Below are positions 40,501-50,152 of a stretch of DNA of 64,000 nt, one piece after another. Where the stretch lies: contig WPIO01000017.1 of NCBI GenBank assembly GCA_009760855.2, positions 1,613,501 to 1,677,500 on the forward strand, written 5' to 3'. Below the pieces are notes generated by a model that had not been told where the DNA came from, did no database searches, and saw only the letters and a program-made list of their open reading frames with translations. Origin of the DNA: Cristatella mucedo (taxonomy: Eukaryota > Bryozoa > Phylactolaemata > Cristatellidae). Positions within the stretch are counted from its first letter, which is position 1; each line of letters starts with the position of its first letter. A program made the position numbers and the translations under genes.

Positions 40501-42669
40501 AGAGTAAAGTTATTACGCGCTTACCCATGAGGCCCGCCATGGCTTGGCTCCTTCATACCTAGATGAACTGCTGCACCAGTTTCAGCCTCCTCGTGCCGTG
40601 AGGTCCTCTATGGACAATAAGTTAGCTGCTTTATTCCTGCTCTTAAAGACCGTTGGCGACAGAAACTTTTCCTCTGAAGGCCCTAGAATGCGTCTCTTCT
40701 TGTTTTGCTCGATCTTTCGGCAGCTTTTGATACCATCGATCACAAAGTACTTCTAGAGCGCCTCTCATCTCGCCTGGGCATCACTGGCACTGCTCTGCAG
40801 TGGTTCAGGTCTGATCTCAGTGGGAGACTCCAGAGTATTGACGTGAATGGACAAAGATCATCTGAAGTACCTCTAAAATATGGAGTACCTCAGGGCTCCG
40901 TGCTAGGTCCGGTTCTTTTCACGGTTTATACTCTCCCTCTTGCTGATGTGATTGCTAAGCACAGTCTAGGCTTTCACTTCTATGCGGATGACACTCAGTT
41001 GTACCTTTGCTTTGATCCCTTCCAGCCTTCGAGCACCTCAAATTCTCTCAACTCACTAGCTGCATGCATTGATGACATCCGCACATGGATGGCAGCAAAT
41101 TTTCTAAAACTAAACGATGATAAAACTAACTTACTAGTTATGGGCAAACCCAGTGTGATTCAGAGAATGGAAAGGCTGACTTTCAAAACTGGCTCTGCCA
41201 GCATATCTCCAGCTGAATCAGCTCGAAATCTAGGTGTCATATTCCAAAGCGACCTCTCGTTAGACGACCACATCAGCTCCACAGTCAAATCCGCCTATTT
41301 TCAGCTTCATAACATTGCTAAAATTCGGGCTTGTTTAGATAAAGATACCGCATCTAAGTTGGTCCATGCATTCGTGACATCCCGTCTCGACTTCTGCAAC
41401 TCACTGCTTACAGGCCTACCAGCATGTGCGATCAGGCGATTGCAGCTGGTGCAAAACTCGGCAGCTAGGCTTGTCTGTCGTGAGCGTCACAGTTGCCACA
41501 TTACTCCACTTCTCGCCGACCTGCACTGGCTACCAGTGAGGCAACGGATTGACTTCAAGGTTTTGTCGCTCACTTTTAGGTCCCTTCATTCTATGGCTCC
41601 AGCCTATCTTTCAGGTATACTACCCCATCAGGCCAAGCATCGTACCACCCGCTTTTCGGAATCCAACAGTCTGGAAATACCTCGTACAAACCTTAAATCC
41701 TTTGGAGACCGTGCATTCAGCTCGTATGCTCCCAAAGCCTGGAACTCCCTCCCGACCTGCGTCAGAACATCCCATGACCTGACCACATTTAAAAGAAACT
41801 TAAAAACACACCTATTTAGGACAGCATCTAGTGGGTCCCTGTGATTCGTCCTTGATGTGCTTATGCGTGCTGACACTGTGCATGCTGCCACTAACCACAT
41901 TTGCATGCTGACCTTGTGCATGTCACCCCTAACCATGTTATTCATTTTGTTTGTTTTTCAAGCATGATTTTACTTACTATATAATTGCATATCACTTTGC
42001 AGCAAATGTAAAGCGCCTAGAAAGAGATTAAGTTCTCTGAGGGTGCTTTATCAAGTGCAATATTATTATTATTATAAACTCGCTTCATGAATCATTACGA
42101 AAAGACGTCTACTCATGCTGCCGACAGTGGCGTATAATTTCCTGAGCGGCTATTCTCTTCACTGCCTCAACTGCTCTCCTGGCGAAGCTATGCTTTGCAC
42201 TTTCACTTTGTTTCGTTAAATGAAGTCTTTTGGCTACCGAATGTGAACGGAAAGCCGATTAGGCTGTGAGTGCGCTATAGAATACTCTCATGCATCACGT
42301 GACACCCGCATAGTGTTTGAGGAGTTAAAGACGACGATACATTACACTACATTACTACAATATTTTGAACAACAGCACCTGTCATATCGTTCAGACTTTA
42401 AACTGTGTGCCTAGAAGTCAAGGGTCATCTACATTGTATGTTTCCTGATGGCATGCTAATCAATTCATATCACCTGGAGCGTGATGCTAATTCATAGTAA
42501 TTATTGCTTGTAGATGCCCGAAATATCCAGGGTCGACAAGAAACGACCGTTTTTACAGTTGCTCATCCAGGATCTGGGTCTGTTGACTGGATTTTGTATA
42601 ATGCTTACTATTGCTCTATTTGAGCACCGAATCGAGAAAGCAATTATGTGGCATTTATCTCAACATTAA
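34264..42669 (+). CDS. ZIP zinc transporter, LIV-1 subfamily (SLC39 family), split gene
   Basis: Eleven exons are proposed: 34264-34515, 34881-35166, 35274-35339, 36995-37048, 37145-37314, 37742-37958 (uncertain), 38014-38276, 38439-38721, 38907-38987, 39309-39499 and 42514-42669. All phases agree, giving about 670 residues. ZIP proteins move zinc, and sometimes iron or manganese, into the cytosol. Visible in order: signal peptide; ectodomain with the PAL motif typical of LIV-1 ZIPs; TM1 and TM2 ending LLPH; a long His/Ala-rich loop; TM4 with HNFTDGLAIG; TM5 with HELPHELGDFA; TM6; TM7 ending ALVDM; and TM8 (LGLLTGFCIMLTIALFEHR). The motif HEXPHEXGD defines the LIV-1 group, and the H/N/D and H/E residues form its metal site. 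Paralogue assignment (ZIP4/12, 6/10 or 8/14 type) is not possible by eye. TM3 is not clear; see exon 6. The last intron is 3.0 kb and holds nested LINEs. Confidence 0.93.
34881..35166 (+). CDS. ZIP exon 2: ectodomain
   Basis: The acceptor TGTAGTGCCAG gives phase 0 and reads LLSTFNLTGDLRAAVETTAT, then on to CHEVEYVVRQRLCDDGHMAS; the donor is ACA|GTGAGT, phase 1. Another acceptor at 34915 would shift the frame into a stop. The Thr/Ser-rich and acidic composition fits an extracellular region. Confidence 0.65.
35274..35339 (+). CDS. ZIP exon 3: PAL motif
   Basis: This follows a strong acceptor (CCCCTGCCCCTGCAG) in phase 1 and reads SWSGCPALYTVVFSRC. It contains Cys-Pro-Ala-Leu; the PAL motif is the hallmark of the LIV-1 ectodomain. 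The 3' end is the weak point: A|GTTCCG is the only nearby phase-1 donor I can see, and it is far from consensus. Confidence 0.55.
35340..36994. other. ZIP intron 3, with exon-like and SINE/LINE pieces
   Basis: Contains the SINE-I 3' part at 36150-36265 (GGCTCTTTTGCTACTTTATA, AATGAGGCTGTTTAATCAGC) and a LINE-A/SINE-II tail with TTA repeats at 36415-36585. A splice-like segment at 36034-36105 is discussed in findings. Confidence 0.5.
36995..37048 (+). CDS. ZIP exon 4: short linker before TM1
   Basis: A 54-base exon encoding TPKPKKKECIIPPVPLT. The acceptor is GGTTTTCTAAAG and the donor ACTG|GTGGGA. Its last G joins AG of exon 5 to make Glu, giving PLTEWAGAIGSV. Basic residues and one Cys just before the first membrane helix are usual in this family. 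Confidence 0.6.
37145..37314 (+). CDS. ZIP exon 5: TM1 and TM2
   Basis: The acceptor is TGCTTCCATTTCAG and the donor CCGCAC|GTACGT, phase 0. TM1 is SVAVISIAGFVILSVVPAL. TM2 is LQFLVALAIGTLVGDAVLHL, followed by LPH. The pattern VALAIGTLVGDAVLHLLPH is characteristic of ZIP transporters. Confidence 0.93.
37495..37610 (+). repeat. (AG)n/(ACAGAG)n microsatellite
   Basis: AG array with regularly spaced C substitutions giving a hexamer-like periodicity; it lies in the ZIP intron between TM2 and the next exon. Confidence 0.97.
37742..37958 (+). CDS. ZIP exon 6, uncertain (loop or TM3 region)
   Basis: The donor CACAG|GTACTG at 37958 is shared by all models; the start and frame are unclear. With the acceptor CCAGCCTTGCAG (start 37742) or TGCTTTCAG (start 37856) the frame gives a Cys-rich loop (QSCNDECDARSTAAESC) and joins exon 7 at 38014. 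With a poor acceptor at 37761 the frame gives FAFTAALLCCGVERACIVL, which looks more like a third membrane helix with its usual Glu, and joins an exon 7 starting at 38031. Both are consistent in phase. A transcript is needed to choose. Confidence 0.35.
38014..38276 (+). CDS. ZIP exon 7: cytosolic loop
   Basis: The acceptor is GTCGTCTTTAG (38013), with an alternative AAAATAG (38030). The donor is AAGCAG|GTACCG, phase 0. It encodes SCDPRVVEMKSMVKALHESL, an Ala-rich stretch, then ESLGALDTASAES. No family motif is present, but the frame continues directly into exon 8. Confidence 0.65.
38408..38434 (+). repeat. Short (CT)n tract at a splice acceptor
   Basis: About 13 CT units immediately before the CTGTAG acceptor of ZIP exon 8; it serves as the polypyrimidine tract. 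Confidence 0.85.
38439..38721 (+). CDS. ZIP exon 8: His-rich loop and TM4
   Basis: The acceptor is a CT-rich tract ending CTCTGTAG; the donor is ATCG|GTCAGT, phase 1. It encodes CHHHQH, an Ala-rich segment, GHGHSHHFH, then SSVAYMVVAGDGMHNFTDGL. The His clusters are probable metal-sensing or binding elements of the variable loop. HNFTDG is the TM4 metal motif. Confidence 0.92.
38907..38987 (+). CDS. ZIP exon 9: TM5 metal site
   Basis: An 81-base exon from TTGTTCGCAG to CTTG|GTAAGT. It encodes VAFSGSLAGGLATALAVLCH followed by ELPHELG. The LIV-1 signature HEXPHEXGD is split by a phase-1 intron inside the Gly codon. The exon has no ATG, and other frames hide it. Confidence 0.95.
39309..39499 (+). 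CDS. ZIP exon 10: end of TM5, TM6 and TM7
   Basis: The acceptor is CTTTTCCTTGTAG and the donor ACATG|GTGAGT, phase 0. It encodes DFAMLLKAGMTIKQAF, then a helix LCNVISAALCLVGSIIGVAV and a second helix WLFGLCGGIFLYIALVDM. LLKAGMTIKQA is nearly invariant in LIV-1 ZIPs. Confidence 0.95.
39968..40293 (-). mobile_element. LINE-A 3' end, antisense, in the last ZIP intron
   Basis: Antisense (TTA)n-like start, CCCCAGATAACTCATTCTAG, the family 3' UTR (GACATGCACAGGGTCAGCATG) and the C-terminal codons, ending at GCAAGTCGGGAG. Confidence 0.85.
40330..42365 (+). mobile_element. LINE-B split by a LINE-A insertion
   Basis: The left half (40330-40688) encodes HGLAPSYLDELLHQFQPPRA and ends at GGCCCTAGAATG. 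The right half (42076-42365) resumes with AAACTCGCTTCATGAATCATTACG, the expected next LINE-B codons (family: GPRLWNSLPQFLRN), and runs to GACGACGATACATTACAC. Confidence 0.88.
40689..42075 (+). mobile_element. LINE-A inserted in LINE-B, open reading frame of about 380 codons
   Basis: An uninterrupted RT frame from LLDLSAAFDTIDHKVLLERL (motif A) through VPQGSVLGP (motif B), FYADDTQLYL (motif C) to the C-terminal KTHLFRTASSGSL. The 3' UTR, AAGCGCCTAGAAAGAGATTA and (TTA)n follow. It is 5'-truncated just before motif A and lies in the last ZIP intron in sense orientation. Confidence 0.95.
42514..42669 (+). CDS. ZIP exon 11: TM8 and stop
   Basis: The acceptor is TAATTATTGCTTGTAG, phase 0. It encodes MPEISRVDKKRPFLQLLIQD, then LGLLTGFCIMLTIALFEHR, and ends SQH before TAA at 42667-42669. 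The preceding exon ends ALVDM and this begins MPE, the usual ZIP junction ALVDM-(V/M)PE. It lies 3.0 kb downstream of exon 10, past a LINE nest. Confidence 0.9.
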   Translation: MPEISRVDKKRPFLQLLIQDLGLLTGFCIMLTIALFEHRIEKAIMWHLSQH

Positions 42670-42735
42670 GCCAGCCTTGCTGGGATTCTAGAATGTTCTT
42701 GTTGCCTGCAGGGCATATTGTTGAGCTTTTTTTTA

Positions 42736-42741
42736 AATAAA
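42736..42741 (+). promoter_or_regulatory. Polyadenylation signal of the ZIP gene
   Basis: AATAAA lies 67 bases after the ZIP stop codon, within a T-rich then GT-rich stretch (GGGTGGGTTTGTTCTTATGTTTTC), the usual layout of an animal polyadenylation site. Confidence 0.65.
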
Positions 42742-42817
42742 CACATGGGTGGGTTTGTTCTTATGTTTTCAACTTACATTCGCCTCTCGATGTGGCCCGT
42801 GCACCCATGTGCACCAC

Positions 42818-42884
42818 TTCATCATGTGATCATGATCATGTATCATGATCATGATCATGTATCATGATCATGATCATGTGAGCC
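42818..42884. repeat. Palindromic TGATCA-rich tandem repeat
   Basis: Repeats of ATGATCATGATCATGT, each self-complementary around TGATCA, just after the ZIP polyadenylation region. Confidence 0.9.
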
Positions 42885-43249
42885 GCCAGGTAGTTTTTGA
42901 ACTGATTTTGAAAAAGGGGAACACGACAGTGAGCAGTGGGAAGCTGCTGCGGCACAACACCGACCACCAAGCATATACTTGCATCTTATGCATGACTCAG
43001 CAGGGTCTGGTCACTATTTGTCTTTTGGATGCAGTAGTTGCCCACTTTTGCCTCAGGATGACATGGTCGTCTTGGCAATCAGTCGGAAAGGTGCCGGCAA
43101 TATGAAATCTGTCGGAGAACTGCACTAACTCGTCAAAAAAAAAGTTCACACAAGCATCGAAAAATTGGCTGTAGGAAGTGTAATTTCCATGCATAATCTG
43201 GGTAAATCTGAAATCCTTACAAAATCCACGGTAACGACAAAGGCAGAGT

Positions 43250-44340
43250 TAGTAGCAATAATAGTAATAATGACATTTGTGAAGTGCCCTGTTAGAACTA
43301 AATTTCTTTTTTATGCACTTTATACATGCTGGAAAGGAGGCACGTCAATTGTTTAGTGTAACATGTACAGTGTACATGTTAAATGTACATGTAAGATGTA
43401 CAGTGTACATGTACAGCCCGCATGAGAGCATGCGGTTTTTTAGGATTCTTTAAAATGTAAAAGTCAGTAATGTCTGTCGGTATCAATTTTCAGGGTTTTT
43501 GGGCATATGAACTGAGCTCATGATTGCCAAACGATCCGAGGTTGGTTAGAAGCACAGTTGACCGACCCGAGTCAAAGGGGTGGGTGGTGCAGGTGGACAC
43601 CCGATGAGGAGCAGGTGGTGTCATGGGATATCCAAGAAACAGGTAAAAGTAGTTCGCATCGGTAATCTGGTGCGGAAGGGAGAGACCTAAAAGTAAGTGC
43701 CACAGTGCTCTGCTTAATGAGATGCCAATTGCAGCTCAGAGAGAGAGAATGAGGGGAGAGAGAAAGAGTTGTAATTAGAAAGAGCAGTGTAATTTGGCAG
43801 CTGCAACGTTACCGACTGACAAGCCTGGCTGACAAGTTTTCACATTTCTTTGTCTGGTATTTGCAAGGAGGGAGTTGTAGACATTTACTTAATGGGCTTC
43901 TAAGTGCACATATCCTTACCTGGCCCATATTTTTGCTGTCATTTAATTGTAAGCAGGTAGGCTAGATTGCAAAGTTGACGAAAGGGCCAGCAAGTTTGTT
44001 TCCTCATGTGGATATGATTCCCAGATTTGGAAGCAAAGGCAACAGGAGTTGGCTTAGCCAGTTTTGAGGGTGGTGCTTTCCAGTTTCCAAGTGACTGTGT
44101 TTGCCAATAACTTATGGGCTCATCGCCATTCAATTTAAGAACGTTGGCTGCCATCCAAATGTGAATGTCAGCAGTACATGGTCAAAGAAAGTGTCTAGAA
44201 GTGCTGAAGTATTGGGAGGCAGGGAAAGGTTGAAGTAGTGAAAAGCAGTCGAAAGGTAGTGGTGAATGTCATCTGCATAGAAACAAGTGCAGAGATTGTG
44301 CTTTGAAATGACATCGCCATAAGGGGGAGTAAATAGTAAA
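43250..44340 (-). mobile_element. LINE-A, strongly diverged, antisense
   Basis: The antisense tail (AATAATAGTAATAATGAC, GTTAGAACTAAATTTC) is followed by remnants: minus-strand MAANVLKLNGDEPISYWQTQ matches MAANFLKLNDDKTNLLVMGK of the family. Confidence 0.78.
43360..43416. repeat. Palindromic GTACATGT repeats
   Basis: A 10-bp perfect inverted repeat with a single central base at 43360-43380 (AACATGTACA-G-TGTACATGTT), followed by further overlapping GTACATGTA copies. Confidence 0.85.
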
Positions 44341-44344
44341 ATCT

Positions 44345-45930
44345 AGAATAGATCACCGATATTCTGTTAAATCTCATTATTATGGATATTATTATAGATA
44401 TTATGGTAAATCTCATCATCACCGGAGGGCACAGAAGAACTAGCAAGGAAGCTGTCAGTCAAGGCTGAACGCGTGTGTCAGTTGGTCTGTTTGCAGGATC
44501 AGTCGAAGGGGCTCAGCCTGGGTTCATCTTTGGAACACCCCGGGCAGGGTTTGTGATGGGTTGTAACAAGGTACTGTGTTCACCAACTTCTAGTCCACGA
44601 GGAACATAGTAGTATGCATCGATTTGCAGGTATATCATGCTCAGCACTGTTTTGATTTAATGAACCAGATGCAATATGCAATGCCAGCTCACTCGACTCA
44701 AAGTCAACGTCGTAAGAACTGCTGTATGAGGCTGCGTACATGACACGAGTGCCACACCTGTTGGCATGCAGGCTTTAGCCATCTGCCTGGCCTGCTTTTG
44801 TTGAATGCCTGCCATTGTTCTGGCACGATCAAAGGCCAACTTAGTTGCATTGTTGAGGAATTGTAGCTCGAGGCTGTAAGTTCTCACGATTAGGGAGTAG
44901 ATGCGTCTCCTGAGAAAGATGTAATGAGCCGGGCCTCTCCTTTAGCTGTTCAAGCATACGATCAATCATAGGAAATCCGTGTGTGAATCCGTGCTCTTGC
45001 TGGAGGCACGCAAGTGGTTGCACAAGGAGGAAGCTGTAGGATCATTCACCCTGGCTCAGATTATCTCTTTCCAGATGAGGTCATCAAGGGCTCACGGAGA
45101 GAGCATTTAACCACCTCCTCCCCCCATCAGGTGGGCTGACTGGGCAGAGTAAGGCTGCCCCTGACCAAAATTGCCGGCAATCTAACCACCTTTTGCTAAC
45201 AAAATACCCCCAAGCTCTCCTCGGAGGTCCTTTCCTCGTGGCTACAGATTTCCACGGAGGGGTTGGAGAGCAGTTCGAGAGACCAGTCGGCAGATAGTTT
45301 GGCGTGGAGATTCCGGGCGTTTCCCTACTAAGAAGATGCCACATTTTGTTGGATGACGCTAAACAGGATGTTTTCGCGGGTATGCATCGTCTGCAGTTAG
45401 GGTCAAATGTCAGAGGGACTCTCACTATTTTTTAAGGAGACACCGATATTTTTTTAGTTGAGATCGAGGCACATTCTTTTCTGGGTAGATATTTAAAGAG
45501 GCAGCAGTTTGGCACCCTTTTAGCATCACCTTGAGCTCCTCAAATCTGTGTGCAAATTTCTGTGCACGAGTATCTGGGCAGAATGAATTCTGACACTATG
45601 AGCAAAAGCTTCAGGCCATTTACAAACGAAAAATCGCCTTTTTAAAAGGCCAAAGAGTGGGGAGCTCTCGGTGGGGGAACATACGAAAGAGTTGCTTCAG
45701 GATGTTTCTTTTTCAGAGGGAGGCAGCCGATTCTCGTTGATGAGCTTATGTCCGTAAGGGAACCTTCGGCGCTCAGTTTCAGAGTAAAACATACGTTGGG
45801 GTGCCAGACTGTTTTTAGACCGTGTCTAAAGAGGTTTCCAGGCGAGGGTCTTTTGGTGGACATTTATACTTTACTAAAATGGTTTGTAAGCATTTCCTAT
45901 TGGGGCAGGTAAACCCATCTGTAATATAGT
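44345..45930. other. No gene recognised
   Basis: The left part may continue the old LINE. The minus ORF at 45084-45425 (113 codons) has a Cys/Trp/Pro-rich composition but no motif I can name. Confidence 0.35.
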
Positions 45931-45934
45931 GTAA

Positions 45935-46085
45935 GACAATTATTCACTTCGATAGCGCCTTAAGATAACTTACCCATTCAGGGGCTTCACATATGCCACA
46001 GGGCTCAAGACCACGACCCGGTCATCAAATACATTCACCTTGACCTCGGTCAATAAAGAGCACCTTAACCACTGGGCCAATATAG
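45935..46085 (-). mobile_element. SINE-II, antisense
   Basis: TTCACTTCGATAGCGCCTTA, CAGGGGCTTCACATATGCCA, the B-box region GGGCTCAAGACCACGACC and finally AGAGCACCTTAACCACTGGGC. Confidence 0.72.
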
Positions 46086-46332
46086 AGCAGCTGTAGGCTC
46101 CCCCAAATTTTATATGACCAAGTAGCGCGACTCCTATAATGTTCACGTTGATCTTGGTTTATCTTAGCCATTGCAAGCTTTTGATGATCCTGCTGGTTGA
46201 GGAGCCGGTCATAAAAAAGTGGATTATGTAATTACAGCTTCATAGTCGATTGTTCGACAGGTTGAGTCTGAAACTAGAAAAGGTTACATTTCTTTTCAAA
46301 AGAAGCTGAGAGTTTTTATGGATGAGCGATTA

Positions 46333-46392
46333 CCATAATAATGCACTTGATTAAGCGCCCTCAGATAACTCAATCTCTTTCTAGGTGCTTAA
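46333..46392 (-). mobile_element. LINE-A tail, antisense
   Basis: ATAATAATGCACTTGATTAA then GCGCCCTCAGATAACTCAATC and CTTTCTAGGTGCTTA. Confidence 0.8.
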
Positions 46393-46394
46393 CC

Positions 46395-47930
46395 ATGATA
46401 GGGCTGCCCTCACCTTTGATACAGCTCTTCGTGGTCTATCTCCCAAGTGGCCTACAGACTCTAGCAGGATGCTAAACAACAAGTGGTGCCCTTGATACGC
46501 CCCTTCGGAGTTCCCAACCGGTCGTTTGGATTGACCCTCCTGTTAAGGATTTGCTAGGTTTAAATCAGCTCCATAGGCTCATTACCAGCAATGACTTATA
46601 GCGCTAACTATAGTTATATATAGTTATATAGAGTGGCCTAAGGGTGTCTACGTTTAGCACTCCTGGTTGCTCAAGCATTCAATCGATGTGAGGCAGAATG
46701 AGTATTTCTACTGAGTCTTCGGCCTTGCACTTCGAACTTCAGACACAGCACTCCGGCTCAACACAGCAACAGCAGAAACGCATGTATAGCGAATACATGC
46801 ACATCCATACAGCATGTACACCTAAAGTTGTAGCAAAGGAAGCAGCAGACACTCCCCTCTCCTCCCGACCGTACCAAATGCATGCATGTTGCCAGGCAAC
46901 CCGTCTTCCTCGATTGTCAGCCACTGGATAGTTCAAGGACTGGTCTCCTTCTGGCCAATGTCCTATGCCTATGCTTCTGGCTCATGCTGCAGTCGGAAAG
47001 TTCCTAGTGGCAGTGTTAATGTACTGTAAATGCTAGCTGATTTAGCAGCCTCATTAATATATAGCAGCATAAGAGCAGCTACTGCTATCACCTTGCAGTG
47101 GGTGGTAAAGGATTGCTCACTGCAAGGACTCGAACACACTACCCGGGTCACGAAGAGCCAACCCTCGGGCTAGCACCCGGCGAGGCTACTACATTGCAGC
47201 GCTTACACCTGCCACCGTAGGCATTGGGGAGACGAATGGCAGACGACTGGAGGCTGCAGCACGAACGTGGCTCAGCAAGGTTTTGGAGGTGGCGATCGTT
47301 TATTGCTCAAAGGCGAATTGCTAACTATAAAGGATGCAGGCAGGTAGGACATTGAATCCGAGGCAGCTGCTCTGCTCGGCATGCCACGCCCACGGTCTCC
47401 TCCTGCTGTAACCGAATTCGCTGCCCTGCTGTATCAACGGCTGACTGCCGGTAAGGCTGAGTGGTTGGGCGCACAGCTACAGTGTGCATAGAACGAGCAG
47501 TTGACCGACATAAGCATAATGGCTGCATCGCTCGTAAGTACTTGCACCGACTTTAACTCTCAGAGCTAACACGAAATTATATCGCAGCCAGGGACCACAG
47601 ATCAGCGGCTGGCGGCTCAAGCTACGTCTTTCAATCTGCCTATTTCCGAGCTGCTAGCTGAGCACCAGGTGCCGGAATTTCTAGAGGTTTGCTTCACTGC
47701 CTCTCACTCGTAACGTTCTCCTTAGCGACATTCAAGCACAACCTTAACATGAAGCTACTTGACCTACCGTCTGAATTGGGCATAGCAGTGAACCCGCACC
47801 TCACATCTGAATAGCTTCACAGCACTGAGAGTAAAGTGTGGCCGTTAAGCTGTACACTTTTCTGCAGGCACTGTAGACGTAAGTGGCATTCGAAGATATA
47901 TATGGTAACCTAAAACATCCATACATGCTG
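46395..47930. other. Mostly unassigned, with one antisense SINE-I
   Basis: SINE-I at about 47035-47195: CTAGCTGATTTAGCAGCCTC, then CTGCAAGGACTCGAACACAC (antisense B-box). The rest (46395-47030 and 47200-47930) shows no feature I can support. Confidence 0.5.
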
Positions 47931-47939
47931 TTCCTCGGT

Positions 47940-49788
47940 TCCTGGCTGCACCTCAATGTCTGCATTTAAGCAGATCACTAGTGATCTAGTCCTAAAGTTC
48001 GTATCTCAATCAAAAAAGACAACAAGTCCTCTGAACCCTATTCCCACTGTCCTGCTCCTACGTTGCATTGATCTACTGCTGCCATGCATAACTAACATAA
48101 TTAATATGTCATTAGCCTCAGGTCATGTCCCAGCACCTTTCAAAAAAGCTGTAGTCAGGCCACTTCTCAAGAAAGCTACACTTGACCAAGAGAACTTGAG
48201 CAACTACCGCCCAGTCTCCCTTCTACCATTCCTATCAAAGACACTGGAATGGGTCGTGGCAGACCAGCTGAACTCATATATCGAAACCTCACACCTTGCT
48301 AGTAAGTTCCAGTCTGGTTTTAGAGCTAATCACTCCACAGAGTCAGCATTGCTTCGGGTGCACAACGACCTACTTAGGGATGCAGACATGGGTAGAGTGT
48401 CTGTGCTTTTTTTGCTTGATCTTTCGGCAGCTTTTGATACCATCGATCACAAAGTACTTCTAGAGCGCCTCTCATCTCGCCTGGGCATCACTGGCACTGC
48501 TCTGCAGTGGTTCAGGTCCTATCTCAGTGGGAGACTCCAGAGTATTGACATGAATGGACAAAGATCATTTGAAGTACCTCTAAAATATGGAGTACCTCAG
48601 GGCTCAGTGCTAGGTCCGGTTCTTTTCACCGTTTATACTCTCCCTCTTGCTGATGTGGTTGCGAAGCACATTCTAGGCTTTCACTTCTATGCAGATGACA
48701 CTCAGTTGTACCTTTGCTTTAATCCCTCCCAGCCTTCGAGCACCTCAAATTCTCTCAACTCACTTGCTGCATGTATTGATGACATCCACACATGGATGGC
48801 AGGAGATTTTCTAAAACTAAACGATGATAAAACTAACTTATTAGTTATGGGCAAACCCAGTGTGATTCAGAGATTGGAAAGGCTGACTCTCAAAATTGGC
48901 TCTGCCAGCATATCTCCTGTTCAATCAGTTTAAAATCTAGGTGTCACGTTTTAAAGAGACCTCTCGTTAGACGACCACATCAGCTCCACATTCAAGTCTG
49001 CCTACTTTCAACTACATAACATTGCTAAAATTTGGGCTTGTTTAGATAAGGATACCACTTCTAAGTTGGTCCATACATTTTTGACATCCCGTCTTGACTT
49101 CGGTAACTCACTGCTTGCTAGCCTACCGAAATTTGCAATCAGGTGCTTACAGCTGGTGCAAAACTCAGCAGCTAGGCTTGTCTGTCGTGAATGTCGCAGT
49201 TGCCACATTACCCAGCTTCTTGCCGACCTGCACTGGCTACCAGTCAAGCAACGGATTGACTTCAAGGTTTTGTCGCTCACTTTTAGGTCCCTTCATTCTA
49301 TGGCTCCAGCCTATCTTTCAGATATACTACCCCATCAGGCCAAGCATCGTACCACTCGCTTTTCGGAATCCAACAGTCTAGAAATACCTCATACAAACCT
49401 TAAATCCCTTGGAGACCGTGCATTTAGTTCGTATGCTCCCAAAGCCTGGAACTCCCTCCCGACCTGCGTCAGAACATCCCCTGACCTGACCACATTTAAA
49501 AGGAACCTAAAAACACACCTATTTAGGACAGCATCTAGCGGGTCCCTGTGATTCGTCCTTGATGTGCTTATGCGTGCTGACCCTGTGAATGCTGCCACTA
49601 ACCACATTTGCATGCTGACCCTGTGCATGTCACCCATAACCATGTTATTCATTTGTTTGCTTTTTAAGCATAATTTTACTTACCATTCAATTGCATTTCA
49701 CTTTGCAGCAAATGTAAAGCACCTAGAGAGAGATTGAGTTCTCCGAGGGTGCTTTATCAAGTGAATTAATATTATTATTATTATAATA
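47940..49788 (+). mobile_element. LINE-A, most complete copy
   Basis: An open frame of 325 codons starts at 47956: SAFKQITSDLVLKFV (upstream linker), VVRPLLKKATLDQENLSNYR and [20 protein letters not shown] (fingers), FQSGFRANHSTESALLRVH, motif A LLDLSAAFDTIDHKVLLERL, motif B GVPQGSVLGP, motif C FHFYADDTQLYLCF. A frame break near 48930-48955 separates it from the C-terminal frame (49066-49551). The 3' UTR, GCACCTAGAGAGAGATTGAG and (TTA)n follow. The ORF1/endonuclease part is absent, so the copy is 5'-truncated. The family resembles L2/CR1-type elements. Confidence 0.95.
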
Positions 49789-49866
49789 CAGCAAGAGATC
49801 ATGACAGAAAGACTTTCCGTGCTAGCCCGAGTAAAAAAAGTGACCACCCTTGCTTAAGTAGAGCTA

Positions 49867-50014
<148 letters not shown>

Positions 50015-50015
50015 A

Positions 50016-50152
50016 CCATGCTATTCTTGTTGTTTATTGAACATACATCACCAATCAGTCGATCGTGCTTCCTTTGCAGCAACTGTAAGGTGCCTAGAAT
50101 GAGATTGAGTTCTCCGAGGGTGTTATATAAATATATTATTATTATTATTATT
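50016..50152 (+). mobile_element. LINE-A 3' UTR and tail
   Basis: CCATGCTATTCTTGTTGTTTATTG, GGTGCCTAGAATGAGATTGA and (TTA)n; starts immediately after the AG array. Confidence 0.85.

Noticed and set aside
40705-41844. Host gene encoding a reverse-transcriptase-like protein
   Set aside because: It is a LINE-A copy with 3' UTR, tail and (TTA)n, inserted in another LINE; the start is a 5' truncation.
45084-45425. 113-codon minus ORF
   Set aside because: No family motif; not distinguishable from a chance frame or an old transposon piece.
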